64,000 bases of DNA from JAZREA01 sp045660545 (GTDB lineage Bacteria > Bacillota > Clostridia > Monoglobales > Firm-18), in NCBI GenBank assembly GCA_045660545.1, contig JAZREA010000005.1:1-64000 (forward strand), given 5' to 3'. This document shows, in pieces, positions 34,346-43,875 of the stretch. Under the pieces are notes generated by a model, which was given only the letters and a program-made list of their open reading frames with translations, made no database searches and had not been told where the DNA came from. How positions within the stretch are numbered: position 1 is the first letter of the stretch; every line of letters begins with the position of its first letter. Both the position numbers and the translations under genes were made by a program.

Positions 34346-37300
34346 ATGGGCGGTTTTGTTCACCTTCACACTCATACTGCGTATAGTCTTTTGGACGGTG
34401 CGTGCAGAATCGACAAGTTAATAAAGCAGGCAAAGGAGCACGGACAAGATGCCCTTGCTATTACCGACCACGGCGTTATGTACGGCGTGGTAGACTTTTA
34501 TAAAGAGGCTAAAAAGAACGGAATAAAGCCTATTATAGGATGCGAGATGTACGTCGCCCCAAGGAGCCTTTTTGACAAGACGTATGAGCTCGATTACAAG
34601 AGATACCACCTTGTGCTGCTTGCGAAAAACAACGTGGGGTACAAAAACCTGGTAAAGCTTGTAAGCATTGCGCATATTGACGGATTTTATGTAAAGCCGA
34701 GGATTGACAAGACAACACTGCTTCGTTACAGCGAAGGGTTGATTTGTCTTTCTGCGTGTGTTGCGGGCGAAATCCCTCAGCTGATACTCCAGGACGACAT
34801 AGAAGGAGCAAAGCAGGCGGTTAAAGAGTACATCAGTATTTTCGGCAAAGAAAACTTTTACCTCGAGCTTCAAAACCACGGCTTACAGGAGGAAGCGAAG
34901 GTTAACAACCATCTTATTAACTTTGCGCGTGAGTTTGGCGTGGGGCTTGTTGCAACAAACGATGTACACTATATACAAAAGCGCGACGCGAGGTACCAGG
35001 ACGTTTTAATGTGTATTCAAACGGGTAAAAAGCTGTCTGATTCGGACAGGATGAAGTTTGAAACAGATGAAATGTACTTAAAATCGACAGAGGAAATGAC
35101 AAAAATATTTGAAACTCTGCCGCAGGCTATCGAAAACACTAAGAAGATTGCGGACATGTGCAACGTGGAGCTGGAGTTTGGGAACTATCATTTACCTAAA
35201 TTTGACTTGCCTTTTGGCACAGACCATTTTGAATATTTAAAGGAGATTTGTCTAAAAGGTTTAAGCGAGCGTTACAAAAACCCGGGCGAGCACATAAAAC
35301 GACTTGAATATGAGCTTGGAATTATTAACAAAATGGGCTTTGTTGACTATTTTTTAATAGTCTGGGACTTTATAGATTACGCAAAGAAAAACGGAATATA
35401 TGTGGGCCCGGGAAGAGGCAGTGCTGCGGGAAGCTTAGTTTCCTACTGTCTTAACATAACCTCGGTAGACCCTATTAAATACAGCCTTATTTTTGAACGA
35501 TTTTTGAACCCATACAGGATTACTATGCCTGATATAGATATGGACTTTTGCATCGAGCGCAGGGGCGAAGTCATAAAGTATGTAAAGGACAAGTACGGCG
35601 TAAACAATGTCGCGCAGATTACAACCTTTGGTACTTTGTCTGCACGCTCGGTAATACGAGACGTGGGAAGAGTTATGGACGTGCCGTATGCAGACACAGA
35701 CGCGATTGCAAAGATGATACCTATGGGGGTAGGGCAGACTATTGACAACGCGCTAAATACCAACCCTCAGCTTAAAAAGAGGTACGAACAAGAGGACGGC
35801 ATAAGGCAAATGATAGACGCGGCGCGGGAACTTGAAGGGCTTCCGAGGCATGCTTCCACGCACGCGGCGGGCGTTGTTATAACAGAGGAGGAAGTGAGCG
35901 ACTACGTTCCGCTTGCGCTTGCCGACGACCAGCCTGTTACACAGTATGTTATGACGGACTTAGAAGAACTCGGGCTTTTGAAAATGGATTTTCTGGGTCT
36001 TAGAAACCTTACGGTAATCAGGGACGCTGTCGAAAATGTAAAAAGGTGCAGAGGCATACAGATAGACATAAACAACATAGACTTTGAACGTCGCGAGGTG
36101 TATGCTCTTCTTTCGGCGGGGAACACCGACGGGGTTTTCCAGCTGGAGAGCGCAGGTATGAGAAACTTTATGCGCGAACTAAAGCCCGGGTGTATTGAAG
36201 ACGTAATTGCAGGAATATCGCTTTACCGTCCCGGACCTGCTGACTCTATACCCAGGTATGTGAAAAACAAAAACAATCCCAAAAACATTACTTACAAGCA
36301 TCCGCTTTTAGAGCCGATTTTAAAGCCGACCTACGGATGTATTGTATATCAGGAACAGGTTATGCAGATTGTTCAGGACCTTGCGGGATATTCGCTCGGC
36401 AGAGCTGACATATTAAGAAAGGCTATGGGTAAGAAAAAACCCGAAGTGTTGCAACGTGAAAAACACGCCTTTATATACGGAGACGACGAGGTTGCAGGCG
36501 CAGTTAAAAACGGTGTGCCGGAGGACGTGGCGGAGTCGGTATTTAACGAGATGGCTGAATTTGGAAAATATGCCTTTAACAAGTCACACGCAGCAGCTTA
36601 TGCGGTAGTTGCCTACCAGACTGCATATCTTAAAGCGTTTTACCGCGAGGAGTTTATGGCTGCGCTAATGTCATCTGTGATAAACAACACGCCAAAGCTT
36701 AATGAGTATATTGCAGAGCTTCCGCATATGGGTATTAAGCTTTTGCCTGTTGATATTAACGAAAGTTTTGCAGACTTTACGCCCGTTAATGAAAACATAC
36801 GTTTTGGAATGACTGCGGTTAAGAATGTGGGAAGAAGCTTTGTTGAGAACATAGTTTCAAACAGGGGAAAGGGATACACTTCGTTAAAAGACTTTTGCCG
36901 TAAAAACAGCCAGAGTGGTATGAACAAGAGGGCGTTAGAATGCCTGATTAAAGCAGGAGCCTTTGATTCTCTGGGAGGAAACAGGCCCCAGTATCTTGCT
37001 GTCTTTGAGAGGGTTGTGGATGAAGAGTCTAACATTTCAAAGAGCAACTTACACGGGCAGATATCGCTCCTTGGTGAAGAAATTGTAGTGGATGAACTGC
37101 CGAAAATGGATGACTTTGAAACAAACACCAAGTTGAAGTTTGAAAAAGAGGTTGTCGGGATGTATATTTCCGGACATCCGCTCGACGAATACAGAGAGTC
37201 GATTGAACAAAACTCAACTGTCAGTGTAGCACAGATTATCAGGTCGTTTGATGCCGACGGTCAGGGCGCCGTAGCTGACGGCACAAGCGTAAGGATTTGC

Positions 37301-37762
37301 GGAATGGTCGTGTCGTACGTTGGCAAAAAAACGAAAAGCGGACAGAGGATGGCGTTTGTTGAATTTGAGGACCTTGGCGGAAACATTGAGCTTATTTTAT
37401 TCCCCAACGTATTTGTTAAGTTCGAGAAGCATATTTTTGAGAACAGCATTATACGATTAGAGGGTAAGGTAAGCGTCAGGGAGGATGAACCGCCTAAGAT
37501 AGTGGTGGAGTCGGTTGCACCGCTTAAAAAGACTGCAAGTGAGAAGATGTATATAAAAATTCCTGACGGTACGGAAGGTAAGATTGATGTTATAAAAGAG
37601 GTGCTGAGGATTTTTGGCGGGGACGTGCCTGTATATTTGTACATCGAGTCACAAAAGAAATATCTTGCTGCGGACAGTTCGCTTTGGGTAACACCGACTG
37701 ATGAACTGACAAGGCAGATTAAAAAAACTCTTGGCGACAGTTGTGAGGTTGTTATTAAATAA
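34346..37762 (+). CDS. dnaE: DNA polymerase III alpha subunit DnaE
   Basis: 1138 residues, full length. The PHP domain begins with VHLHTHTAYSLLDGACRI and contains ITDHGVMYG. The polymerase palm/fingers have GPGRGSAAGSLVSYCL, PDIDMDFCIERR (catalytic aspartates, about 390-400) and HASTHAAGVVI. Helix-hairpin-helix and OB-fold parts follow, the latter including the GMYISGHPLDEY region. Firmicutes normally also have PolC; this is the DnaE type used in primer extension or lesion bypass. AGGAGG precedes the ATG, 13 bases after whiA. Confidence 0.96.
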   Translation: MGGFVHLHTHTAYSLLDGACRIDKLIKQAKEHGQDALAITDHGVMYGVVDFYKEAKKNGIKPIIGCEMYVAPRSLFDKTYELDYKRYHLVLLAKNNVGYKNLVKLVSIAHIDGFYVKPRIDKTTLLRYSEGLICLSACVAGEIPQLILQDDIEGAKQAVKEYISIFGKENFYLELQNHGLQEEAKVNNHLINFAREFGVGLVATNDVHYIQKRDARYQDVLMCIQTGKKLSDSDRMKFETDEMYLKSTEEMTKIFETLPQAIENTKKIADMCNVELEFGNYHLPKFDLPFGTDHFEYLKEICLKGLSERYKNPGEHIKRLEYELGIINKMGFVDYFLIVWDFIDYAKKNGIYVGPGRGSAAGSLVSYCLNITSVDPIKYSLIFERFLNPYRITMPDIDMDFCIERRGEVIKYVKDKYGVNNVAQITTFGTLSARSVIRDVGRVMDVPYADTDAIAKMIPMGVGQTIDNALNTNPQLKKRYEQEDGIRQMIDAARELEGLPRHASTHAAGVVITEEEVSDYVPLALADDQPVTQYVMTDLEELGLLKMDFLGLRNLTVIRDAVENVKRCRGIQIDINNIDFERREVYALLSAGNTDGVFQLESAGMRNFMRELKPGCIEDVIAGISLYRPGPADSIPRYVKNKNNPKNITYKHPLLEPILKPTYGCIVYQEQVMQIVQDLAGYSLGRADILRKAMGKKKPEVLQREKHAFIYGDDEVAGAVKNGVPEDVAESVFNEMAEFGKYAFNKSHAAAYAVVAYQTAYLKAFYREEFMAALMSSVINNTPKLNEYIAELPHMGIKLLPVDINESFADFTPVNENIRFGMTAVKNVGRSFVENIVSNRGKGYTSLKDFCRKNSQSGMNKRALECLIKAGAFDSLGGNRPQYLAVFERVVDEESNISKSNLHGQISLLGEEIVVDELPKMDDFETNTKLKFEKEVVGMYISGHPLDEYRESIEQNSTVSVAQIIRSFDADGQGAVADGTSVRICGMVVSYVGKKTKSGQRMAFVEFEDLGGNIELILFPNVFVKFEKHIFENSIIRLEGKVSVREDEPPKIVVESVAPLKKTASEKMYIKIPDGTEGKIDVIKEVLRIFGGDVPVYLYIESQKKYLAADSSLWVTPTDELTRQIKKTLGDSCEVVIK

Positions 37763-37776
37763 ATGTAAAATAGGTG

Positions 37777-37805
37777 TTGCTTTTTAGAAAAAAGTGTTGT
37801 AAAAT
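37777..37805 (+). promoter_or_regulatory. Promoter of the small protein-pfkA-pgsA operon
   Basis: TTGCTT and TAAAAT with a 17-bp spacer, about 70 bp before the 60-residue protein gene. Confidence 0.65.
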
Positions 37806-37877
37806 AATGTATTGTAGGGGTAATTTGGCATTTGTATAAGCCATTTACTCATATCGCACAGACAATTGGAGGTTAAT

Positions 37878-38060
37878 ATGTGGACGATAGTTTACACGGC
37901 ACAGGAGAAAAACGATACTGACATTATTTGCGACGCTCTTAGAAAGAGCAACATATTGGTCAAGACAATCAGTGCCGAAGGAGAAAACAAATACAACGTG
38001 CTTGTTCCTTCTACGGAAGTGGCACAGGCGCATGACGTTATGATTGACGTTACATTTTAA
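37878..38060 (+). CDS. Small conserved-type protein, unknown function
   Basis: 60 residues beginning MWTIVYTAQEKNDTDIICD. The strand-helix pattern and the sentence-like order of a short beta strand, a helix with NDTDIICDALRKSNI, then NKYNVLVPSTEVAQAHDVM resembles the small ferredoxin-like DUF2007/signal-transducing type, but this is only a resemblance. A good GGAGG ribosome binding site precedes the ATG. It is the first gene of an operon with pfkA, 12 bp downstream, which hints at a link to glycolysis. Confidence 0.7.
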   Translation: MWTIVYTAQEKNDTDIICDALRKSNILVKTISAEGENKYNVLVPSTEVAQAHDVMIDVTF

Positions 38061-38072
38061 GGGGGATTGGAT

Positions 38073-39047
38073 ATGTCTAACATACATTGCATTGGAGTAC
38101 TGACAAGCGGAGGGGACGCTCCCGGTATGAACGCTGCTATAAGAGCTGTTGTTCGTTCTGCAAAATACTATGGGATGCGCGTTATGGGTGTTAAGAACGG
38201 TTACGAAGGTCTTTTGCATGGGGATATTTTCGAGATGGATGCTCGTTTTGTTTCTGACACGATGCACAGGGGAGGGACTATCCTTAGGACTGCAAGAAGT
38301 TCTGTGTTCAATACTCCCGAGGGTGTAAAGCGTGCTGTTGCAGAAGCGGGGTACTTCGGCATCGACGGTATGGTTGTTATCGGCGGAGACGGTTCGTTCC
38401 GTGGTGCGCGCGACCTTTGTCTTGCAGGACTACCTACAATCGGAATCCCGGGTACTATTGACAACGATATTCCCTATACTGAATATACGATAGGCTTTGA
38501 CACTGCGATAAACACAGCAAAAGAGGCTGTCGATAAGATCAGGGATACGGCCAACAGCCACAGCCGTTGTAGCATTATAAAGGTTATGGGCAGAAATTCG
38601 GGTAACATCGCCCTTAATGTAGGTATTGCCGCAGGTGCTGAGTCGATTTTGATCCCTGAAAAGGAAATAGACTTTGAAGCCGATATCTTAAAGCCTATTG
38701 AACAGGGCCGAGACAGAAACAAAAAACACTTTATTATAATTGTTGCTGAGGGCGTAAAGACAGATACAGGCAAGCTCGAAAAACAGATTGAAAAGGAAAC
38801 CGGTATCGAAACGAGAACTACTATACTTGGATATCTCCAAAGAGGTGGCAGCCCCACAGTACTTGACCGTGTACGTGCCAGTGAGATGGGTTGTCGTGCG
38901 GTTCAGCTTTTGAAAGAGGGAACTGCAAACAGAATAATCGGTGTTAGAAACAACGAATTGTTCGATATGGACATACTCGAGGGACTGGACCTTCCCAACA
39001 AGCCTCGTGAAGACTTGATTGAGCTTTATCAGATTTTGTCAATTTAA
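38073..39047 (+). CDS. pfkA: ATP-dependent 6-phosphofructokinase
   Basis: 324 residues, normal length for the bacterial ATP enzyme. The ATP site GVLTSGGDAPGMNAAIRAV opens the protein, GGDGSFRGA (about 101) marks the ATP enzyme (Gly at the ATP/PPi-discriminating place), and PGTIDNDIPYTEYTIGFDTA holds the catalytic Asp. The C-terminal half has GYLQRGGSPTVLDRV. It is the committed step of glycolysis. The start is ATG behind GGGGG; an in-frame TTG two codons earlier is less likely. Confidence 0.96.
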   Translation: MSNIHCIGVLTSGGDAPGMNAAIRAVVRSAKYYGMRVMGVKNGYEGLLHGDIFEMDARFVSDTMHRGGTILRTARSSVFNTPEGVKRAVAEAGYFGIDGMVVIGGDGSFRGARDLCLAGLPTIGIPGTIDNDIPYTEYTIGFDTAINTAKEAVDKIRDTANSHSRCSIIKVMGRNSGNIALNVGIAAGAESILIPEKEIDFEADILKPIEQGRDRNKKHFIIIVAEGVKTDTGKLEKQIEKETGIETRTTILGYLQRGGSPTVLDRVRASEMGCRAVQLLKEGTANRIIGVRNNELFDMDILEGLDLPNKPREDLIELYQILSI

Positions 39048-39067
39048 TATAAGTTAGGGGTAATTTT

Positions 39068-39604
39068 TTGAATATTCCAAATTTATTATCTTTGTTCAGA
39101 ATAATATTGGTTCCGGTTTTTGCCTACGAATTTTTGGCGAACGACAACTTTGTGCTGGCGGGTATATTCCTGCTGGTGTCCGGAATAACTGACTGTCTGG
39201 ACGGATTTATTGCAAGAAAATTTAATATGATAACAGACCTTGGGAAACTGCTTGACCCTCTTGCAGACAAGCTGACACAAATTACAGCTGTTTTGTGCCT
39301 GGCGCTTAAAGGCTTTGACATGATGTGGTTTTTGTTTGGTGTGTTTTTGGTTAAGGATATCGCTTTGATTGTCGGAGGGATTACCATATATAAAAAGAAA
39401 GACTTGGTTGTTTCTTCTAACTGGTACGGCAAAATCGCGACGATAATATTTTATGTGGCTGTTATCTTTATGTCGTTATTTTACGATTCGATTGGAGAAT
39501 CGATTAAAAACGGTATTGCAGGCTTTATGATTTTGGCGTTTATTGTAGCTTTTGTGGCTTATGTTTTATATTATTTTTCAATTAGGTCAAAAAAAATTGA
39601 ATAA
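39068..39604 (+). CDS. pgsA: CDP-diacylglycerol-glycerol-3-phosphate 3-phosphatidyltransferase
   Basis: 178 residues, about four to five transmembrane helices. The CDP-alcohol phosphatidyltransferase signature D-x2-D-G-x2-A-R-x8-G-x3-D-x3-D is complete (DCLDGFIARK, then DLGKLLDPLADK). PgsA makes phosphatidylglycerol phosphate, the precursor of phosphatidylglycerol, which also feeds LTA-type polymers. The start is TTG, about seven bases after AGGGGT. Confidence 0.9.
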   Translation: MNIPNLLSLFRIILVPVFAYEFLANDNFVLAGIFLLVSGITDCLDGFIARKFNMITDLGKLLDPLADKLTQITAVLCLALKGFDMMWFLFGVFLVKDIALIVGGITIYKKKDLVVSSNWYGKIATIIFYVAVIFMSLFYDSIGESIKNGIAGFMILAFIVAFVAYVLYYFSIRSKKIE

Positions 39605-39609
39605 AGTAC

Positions 39610-39638
39610 TTGCAAAATGCTTTTTTATTTGTTATAAT
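39610..39638 (+). promoter_or_regulatory. Promoter of rpmB
   Basis: TTGCAA and TATAAT with a 17-bp spacer, about 65 bp before the rpmB start. Confidence 0.78.
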
Positions 39639-39705
39639 ATGATATGTTGTATAAAATTTGTTAATTTGAAATCCTTTTTTGTGATTATATAAGGAGGTGC
39701 GTAGC

Positions 39706-39939
39706 GTGGCTAAGTGTGAAATTTGCGGTAAGGGTGTTGCCTTTGGTATTAAGGTCAGCCACTCTCACAGAAGAAGCAACAGAATGTGGAAGCCAAACAT
39801 CAAAAGAGTTAGAGCGATTGTTGAAGGCGAACATAAGAAAGTATATGTTTGCACTCGTTGTTTGCGTTCGGGAAAGGTAGAACGTAATTACGGTAGTACT
39901 GCTCCTGTAGCAGCTGAGGCAATTGAAGCAGCTGAATAA
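39706..39939 (+). CDS. rpmB: Ribosomal protein L28, zinc-binding type
   Basis: 77 residues, a little longer than usual because of an Ala/Glu-rich tail. It has CEICGKG at the start and VCTRCLRSG later, the four cysteines of the zinc-binding (C+) L28 form, and the VSHSHRRSNRMWKPNIK signature. It starts at GTG seven bases after AAGGAGGT; two further in-frame codons upstream overlap the ribosome binding site. Confidence 0.94.
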   Translation: MAKCEICGKGVAFGIKVSHSHRRSNRMWKPNIKRVRAIVEGEHKKVYVCTRCLRSGKVERNYGSTAPVAAEAIEAAE

Positions 39940-39963
39940 TAATGATGTATTTATGACACATAT

Positions 39964-39997
39964 AACCGCCGAACTGTTTCGGCGGTTTTTGCTTTTT
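39964..39997 (+). terminator. Intrinsic terminator after rpmB
   Basis: A 10-bp GC-rich stem AACCGCCGAA/TTCGGCGGTT is followed by TTTTTGCTTTTT. Confidence 0.9.
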
Positions 39998-40075
39998 GTG
40001 TGACATTTTTTTGAAACCTTCATATTATGTATTGAACGAAACAACTCAAATACTTATATGGGAGGTTAACGGTTT

Positions 40076-40891
40076 ATGAACGAGATTTCAAGACCAAACT
40101 GCGACTTTAAAGACGGCGTTTGCATACACACAGACCAAGTGTACGATTCTTGCAAAGAAAAGGACTGTCTTGAAGACTTGCAGGTTATTCTTACTGCTGA
40201 GGGCCAATGTATTGTTGACCAGGCTATTAACGTAAAGGTGAGAAGTGCAGAAGTTATCTGGGTGTTTACGGACTTAGAACCCGTTCCATTTAACAAAGGC
40301 TTTTACACTGTTGATATAAAATATTTCTTTAAGGTTGTACTTGATGTATTCCGTGGCGTTGGACACCCGACACAAGTAGAAGGACTTGCGACATACGACA
40401 AAAAGGTTATTCTATTTGGATCTGAGGGAAGCTCTAAGATGTATTCTTCATCTTACAACCCCGGCAACCAGATGCCTGTAATCTGGAAGAAGAACAATCT
40501 TCCCAAGGCGATTGTTGAGGTTGTAGACCCGATTGCTCTTTCTGCAAGGATTGTTGACTCTAACGAAAAGTGCTGCTGTTGCTGTTGTGATGTTTCAAGC
40601 ATTCCTGACTCGATTTGCAGCTGCTTTAACCAGGAACTTGTTGTGCCTTCTGACAACAGGAAGGTTTTGGTTACCTTGGGTATATTCACAATCATCAAGA
40701 TTGAGCGTAACGTACAGCTTTTGATTCCTGCGATTGACTTTTGCGTTCCGACAAAGGAGTGCACAGCTGCTACTGAGCAAAACCCATGCGAGCTTTTTAA
40801 CTCACTCAGGTTCCCTATGGATGAATTTTTCCCGCCACAAAGGGATGAATTCTCCGGAGACTGTGGCTGCGGCGGCACAAACGGTAAATAG
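40076..40891 (+). CDS. Cysteine-rich protein of unknown function
   Basis: 271 residues, no signal peptide or membrane segment. Cysteines occur singly through the first 45 residues, as a run of six consecutive cysteines at 166-171, in CSCF, and in a C-terminal GDCGCGGTNGK tail. The bulk is beta-rich. Such cysteine runs suggest metal binding or disulfide cross-linking, as in spore-coat-type proteins, and the organism sporulates, but this is inference. GGGAGGTTAAC precedes the ATG. It is a single-gene transcript with its own terminator. Confidence 0.7.
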   Translation: MNEISRPNCDFKDGVCIHTDQVYDSCKEKDCLEDLQVILTAEGQCIVDQAINVKVRSAEVIWVFTDLEPVPFNKGFYTVDIKYFFKVVLDVFRGVGHPTQVEGLATYDKKVILFGSEGSSKMYSSSYNPGNQMPVIWKKNNLPKAIVEVVDPIALSARIVDSNEKCCCCCCDVSSIPDSICSCFNQELVVPSDNRKVLVTLGIFTIIKIERNVQLLIPAIDFCVPTKECTAATEQNPCELFNSLRFPMDEFFPPQRDEFSGDCGCGGTNGK

Positions 40892-40897
40892 AATAAT

Positions 40898-40936
40898 AAA
40901 AAGCGACAAGCAACCCAAACGGTTGTTGTCGCTTTT
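40898..40936. terminator. Bidirectional terminator between convergent genes
   Basis: AAAAGCGACAAGCAACC pairs with GGTTGTTGTCGCTTTT with one bulge around a CAAA loop. T-rich tails are present for the + strand gene, and it lies at the end of the minus-strand AraC gene as well. Confidence 0.82.
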
Positions 40937-40937
40937 A

Positions 40938-41780
40938 CTATTTTGAGAGGTTTTTGTACTTTGATGGAGACATACCTTCTTCGCGTCGGAACACTACGCT
41001 GAAATAGTTTTGGTTGCAAAAAGACAGCTTCTCGGCAATAGCCGAGATGGGAACGCCCTTTTTTATCATCTGCTTCGCTTCGGAAAGCTTTAATTTTAAA
41101 AAGTATTTATGTATTCCAAGCCCTGTGTATTTGCGGAAAACCTTTTTAAGATAGGCGGGGCTGACGTTACAAAGCGAGGCTGTTTCTTCTATTGAAATAG
41201 AGGTGTATTTGTGGTCGTTTAAAACATCAATAGCCTTTTTATAAATTTCGGTCTCTAAATTTGAAACGGAAGTTGTTTTTGCCAAAGGCTCGTTTTCGAG
41301 TGAAATGATAAATAATTCAACAAGGGTTTTAAACTTTTGTCCTAAGGCGAGGTCTTTTTCCATTATTTGGAGAAGGTTGACGATATTTTGACTATTATGG
41401 TCAATAGGGGCGGGGAAAAACTCTGTGATTTTTCTTGCCTCTTCGATCTGGTTATCCGAGAGCTCTATTATGCGTTTTTCGAACTTTCTTATAAATTCGC
41501 CGGTAGCCATAAAGGTTATAACCAAAACCGTGGCCGGCTCGTCCCCGACAGAGCTAAGACTATGGAATTCGAGCGGCTTATGGAATATGACGCTGCCGCT
41601 TTGCAGCCTTATTACGTCGTTGTCGGCTGAGACTATGACGTTTCCCTCTGTTACATAGACCATTTCCCAAAAATTATGTATCTCTCCCGAGAACCGGTAA
41701 TCCTTGTAAATACGCCTTGTAAAGGCGGAGTAAAACTCTGTTATGTTAAAAATTGAGTTTAGCTTATATGGCTTAAACAT
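40938..41780 (-). CDS. AraC-family transcriptional regulator
   Basis: 280 residues. The N-terminal cupin sensor domain includes IHNFWEMVYVTEGNVIV and a metal/sugar-site-like HKPLEFHS. The C-terminal double helix-turn-helix (about 180-278) has SISIEETASLCNVSPAYLKK and FCNQNYFSVVFRREEGMSPSKYK. It is divergent from the hexosamine operon starting 158 bp away, and is the obvious candidate regulator for it. The AT-rich intergenic region contains the palindromes GCTTATTTTAGC-type and TATATTTAAATATA but no operator can be assigned. Confidence 0.9.
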   Translation of the reverse strand: MFKPYKLNSIFNITEFYSAFTRRIYKDYRFSGEIHNFWEMVYVTEGNVIVSADNDVIRLQSGSVIFHKPLEFHSLSSVGDEPATVLVITFMATGEFIRKFEKRIIELSDNQIEEARKITEFFPAPIDHNSQNIVNLLQIMEKDLALGQKFKTLVELFIISLENEPLAKTTSVSNLETEIYKKAIDVLNDHKYTSISIEETASLCNVSPAYLKKVFRKYTGLGIHKYFLKLKLSEAKQMIKKGVPISAIAEKLSFCNQNYFSVVFRREEGMSPSKYKNLSK

Positions 41781-41938
41781 ATCTGTTGCCTCCGGTATCC
41801 AAAAACTAATATTTTGTAGCCAAAATTGTATAGAAATTATTAAAATAAGGGTGTATTATTAGCGTGTATGCTTATTTTAGCATAATAAATTTGTTTTGTA
41901 AATAACTATATTTAAATATATTAAATTGGAGTGTGACT

Positions 41939-42784
41939 ATGAAGACAGGAGTTTTGGTTATGGCGGCCGGTATGGGCTCGCGTTTTGGTGGAATGAAGCA
42001 GATTGAGCCTGTTGGAGCTAACGGCAGAATAATACTTGACTACTCGATACACGACGCAGTTAAGGCCGGTTTTGACACTGCTGTAATAGTAATCAGAAAA
42101 GATACTGAGAAAGACTTCCGTAACGCAGCGGGCAAGGCTATTGAAAAGATGATTGACGTAAAATACGTTTACCAGGAGCTCGAAAACTTACCTGACGGAT
42201 ACTCTGTTCCGGACGGCAGAACAAAGCCCTGGGGAACAGGACACGCGGTTTTAAGTGCTAAGGACGCTATCGACTTTCCGTTCATAATTATAAACGCTGA
42301 CGACTACTACGGACAGTCTGTGTACAAAACCATGCACGACTACATAACAAACGACGGCGGAATGTGTATGGCAGGATACCGTCTTGGCAACACACTTTCT
42401 GAAAACGGTACGGTTGCAAGGGGTGTGTGCGAAGTAGAGGGCGGATACTTAAAAACCGTAGTTGAACACACGGCCATTTCGGCTTCTTCCGGAATATCGC
42501 TTGACAGCATCGTGTCGATGAATATGTGGGGACTTACTCCTGATATATTCGGCGTTTTGGACAGCGAATTTAAAGCATTTTTGGCTACTGACGGCGACCC
42601 GCTTAAAAAGGAATTCTTTATTCCTTCTGTTATAGACGGTTTGATTCACAACAATGGCGAAAAAGTAAAAGTTCTGACAACTGATGAAAAATGGTACGGT
42701 ATGACGTACAGAGAGGACCTTGATTCTGTCAGAAAGGCTATTGCCGACCTTACAGAAAAAGGATTATATGAAAAGGATTTTTAA
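41939..42784 (+). CDS. Sugar-1-phosphate nucleotidyltransferase family protein
   Basis: 281 residues of the GT-A-like NTP-transferase fold. The nucleotide loop VLVMAAGMGSRFGGMKQIEP and the FIIINADDYYG metal-binding aspartates are clear. Family members join an NTP to a sugar 1-phosphate. Because the next genes are a NahK-like hexosamine kinase and NagB, the expected reaction is activation of an N-acetylhexosamine 1-phosphate to its UDP form, but the substrate is inferred only from context. The ATG lies seven bases after TTGGAG; a GTG two codons upstream is possible. Confidence 0.75.
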   Translation: MKTGVLVMAAGMGSRFGGMKQIEPVGANGRIILDYSIHDAVKAGFDTAVIVIRKDTEKDFRNAAGKAIEKMIDVKYVYQELENLPDGYSVPDGRTKPWGTGHAVLSAKDAIDFPFIIINADDYYGQSVYKTMHDYITNDGGMCMAGYRLGNTLSENGTVARGVCEVEGGYLKTVVEHTAISASSGISLDSIVSMNMWGLTPDIFGVLDSEFKAFLATDGDPLKKEFFIPSVIDGLIHNNGEKVKVLTTDEKWYGMTYREDLDSVRKAIADLTEKGLYEKDF

Positions 42785-42785
42785 T

Positions 42786-43859
42786 ATGAGAAGTAATTAT
42801 AATATCGAAGAGGTTATTAAACAATTTAATATTTCCTTTAATTACGGAAAGTACGGAAACGGACACATAAACGATACATTTTTAATTGAGCCCAAGAAGT
42901 ACGTTCTTCAAAGAATTAACAACGATATTTTTAAAAACGTTGAGGAACTGATGAAAAATATCGTATCTGTAACGGACTTTTTGCGCGAAAAGATTATTGC
43001 AAACGGCGGAGACCCCGACCGTGAAACAATGACAGTTCTAAAAACTGTTGACGGCAAAAACTATTGCGGTGACAACAACGGGAATTATTTTAGACTTTAT
43101 AAGTTTATAGACGATACAAAGACTATTGACTCTAACCCGACACCGGAAGAATTTTACAGTGCTGCACGTGCCTTTGGTAAGTTCCAAAGGATGCTTGGCG
43201 ACTTCCCGGCGGAGAATATTTTTGAAGTTATTCCTGATTTCCACAACACGCCCGACAGGTTTGAAAAGCTTTTGGAAGCTATTAAAAACGACGTTGCTGG
43301 CCGTGCGAGCTCGGTTCAGGAGGAAATAGATTTTGCGCTTTCCTGCAAGGACTGGATATCTACTGTTTATGACGGAATTGTTGACAAGAGCATTCCTCTT
43401 AGAGTTACACATAATGACACTAAAATCAACAACGTTTTGTTTGACAACAAGACTTCTGAGGCGATTTGTGTAATCGACCTTGATACAGTTATGCCGGGTT
43501 CTATGCTTTATGACTTTGGTGATGCGCTCAGAATTGGCGCTGCAACTGCTGACGAGGACGAAACTGACCTTTCTAAGGTAGAATTTGATCTTAACCTTTT
43601 CGAAAGCTTTGCAAAAGGCTTCTACGAAGAGGTAAAAGATATTATTACACAGCGTGAAAAGGAGCTTTTGGTCCTTTCTGCAAAGCTTTTGACTTATGAG
43701 TGTGGTATTCGTTTCTTGACAGACTACTTAAACGGCGACACATATTTTAAAATACACAGAGAACACCATAACTTAGACAGAACACGTACACAGTTTAAGC
43801 TCGTTCGTGATATAGAGAAAAAGACTAAGGAAATGGAAGATATTATAAATTCACTTTAA
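42786..43859 (+). CDS. nahK: N-acetylhexosamine 1-kinase-like phosphotransferase
   Basis: 357 residues of the aminoglycoside-phosphotransferase/choline-kinase fold. GNGHINDTFLI forms the glycine-rich loop, YVLQRIN holds the ATP-binding residue, RVTHNDTKINNVLF is the catalytic loop (HxDxxxxN) and CVIDLDTVMPG the metal motif. The opening and the TVDGKNYC segment resemble NahK/LnpB, which phosphorylates GlcNAc or GalNAc at C1 in use of host glycans. The start was put at the ATG one base after the preceding stop; two longer in-frame starts lie inside that gene. Confidence 0.8.
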   Translation: MRSNYNIEEVIKQFNISFNYGKYGNGHINDTFLIEPKKYVLQRINNDIFKNVEELMKNIVSVTDFLREKIIANGGDPDRETMTVLKTVDGKNYCGDNNGNYFRLYKFIDDTKTIDSNPTPEEFYSAARAFGKFQRMLGDFPAENIFEVIPDFHNTPDRFEKLLEAIKNDVAGRASSVQEEIDFALSCKDWISTVYDGIVDKSIPLRVTHNDTKINNVLFDNKTSEAICVIDLDTVMPGSMLYDFGDALRIGAATADEDETDLSKVEFDLNLFESFAKGFYEEVKDIITQREKELLVLSAKLLTYECGIRFLTDYLNGDTYFKIHREHHNLDRTRTQFKLVRDIEKKTKEMEDIINSL

Positions 43860-43875
43860 TCCCGGGAGGAACAAC

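Noticed and set aside
38067..38075. Upstream TTG start for pfkA
   Set aside because: The TTG lies one base from the GGGGG ribosome binding site; the ATG two codons later has better spacing.
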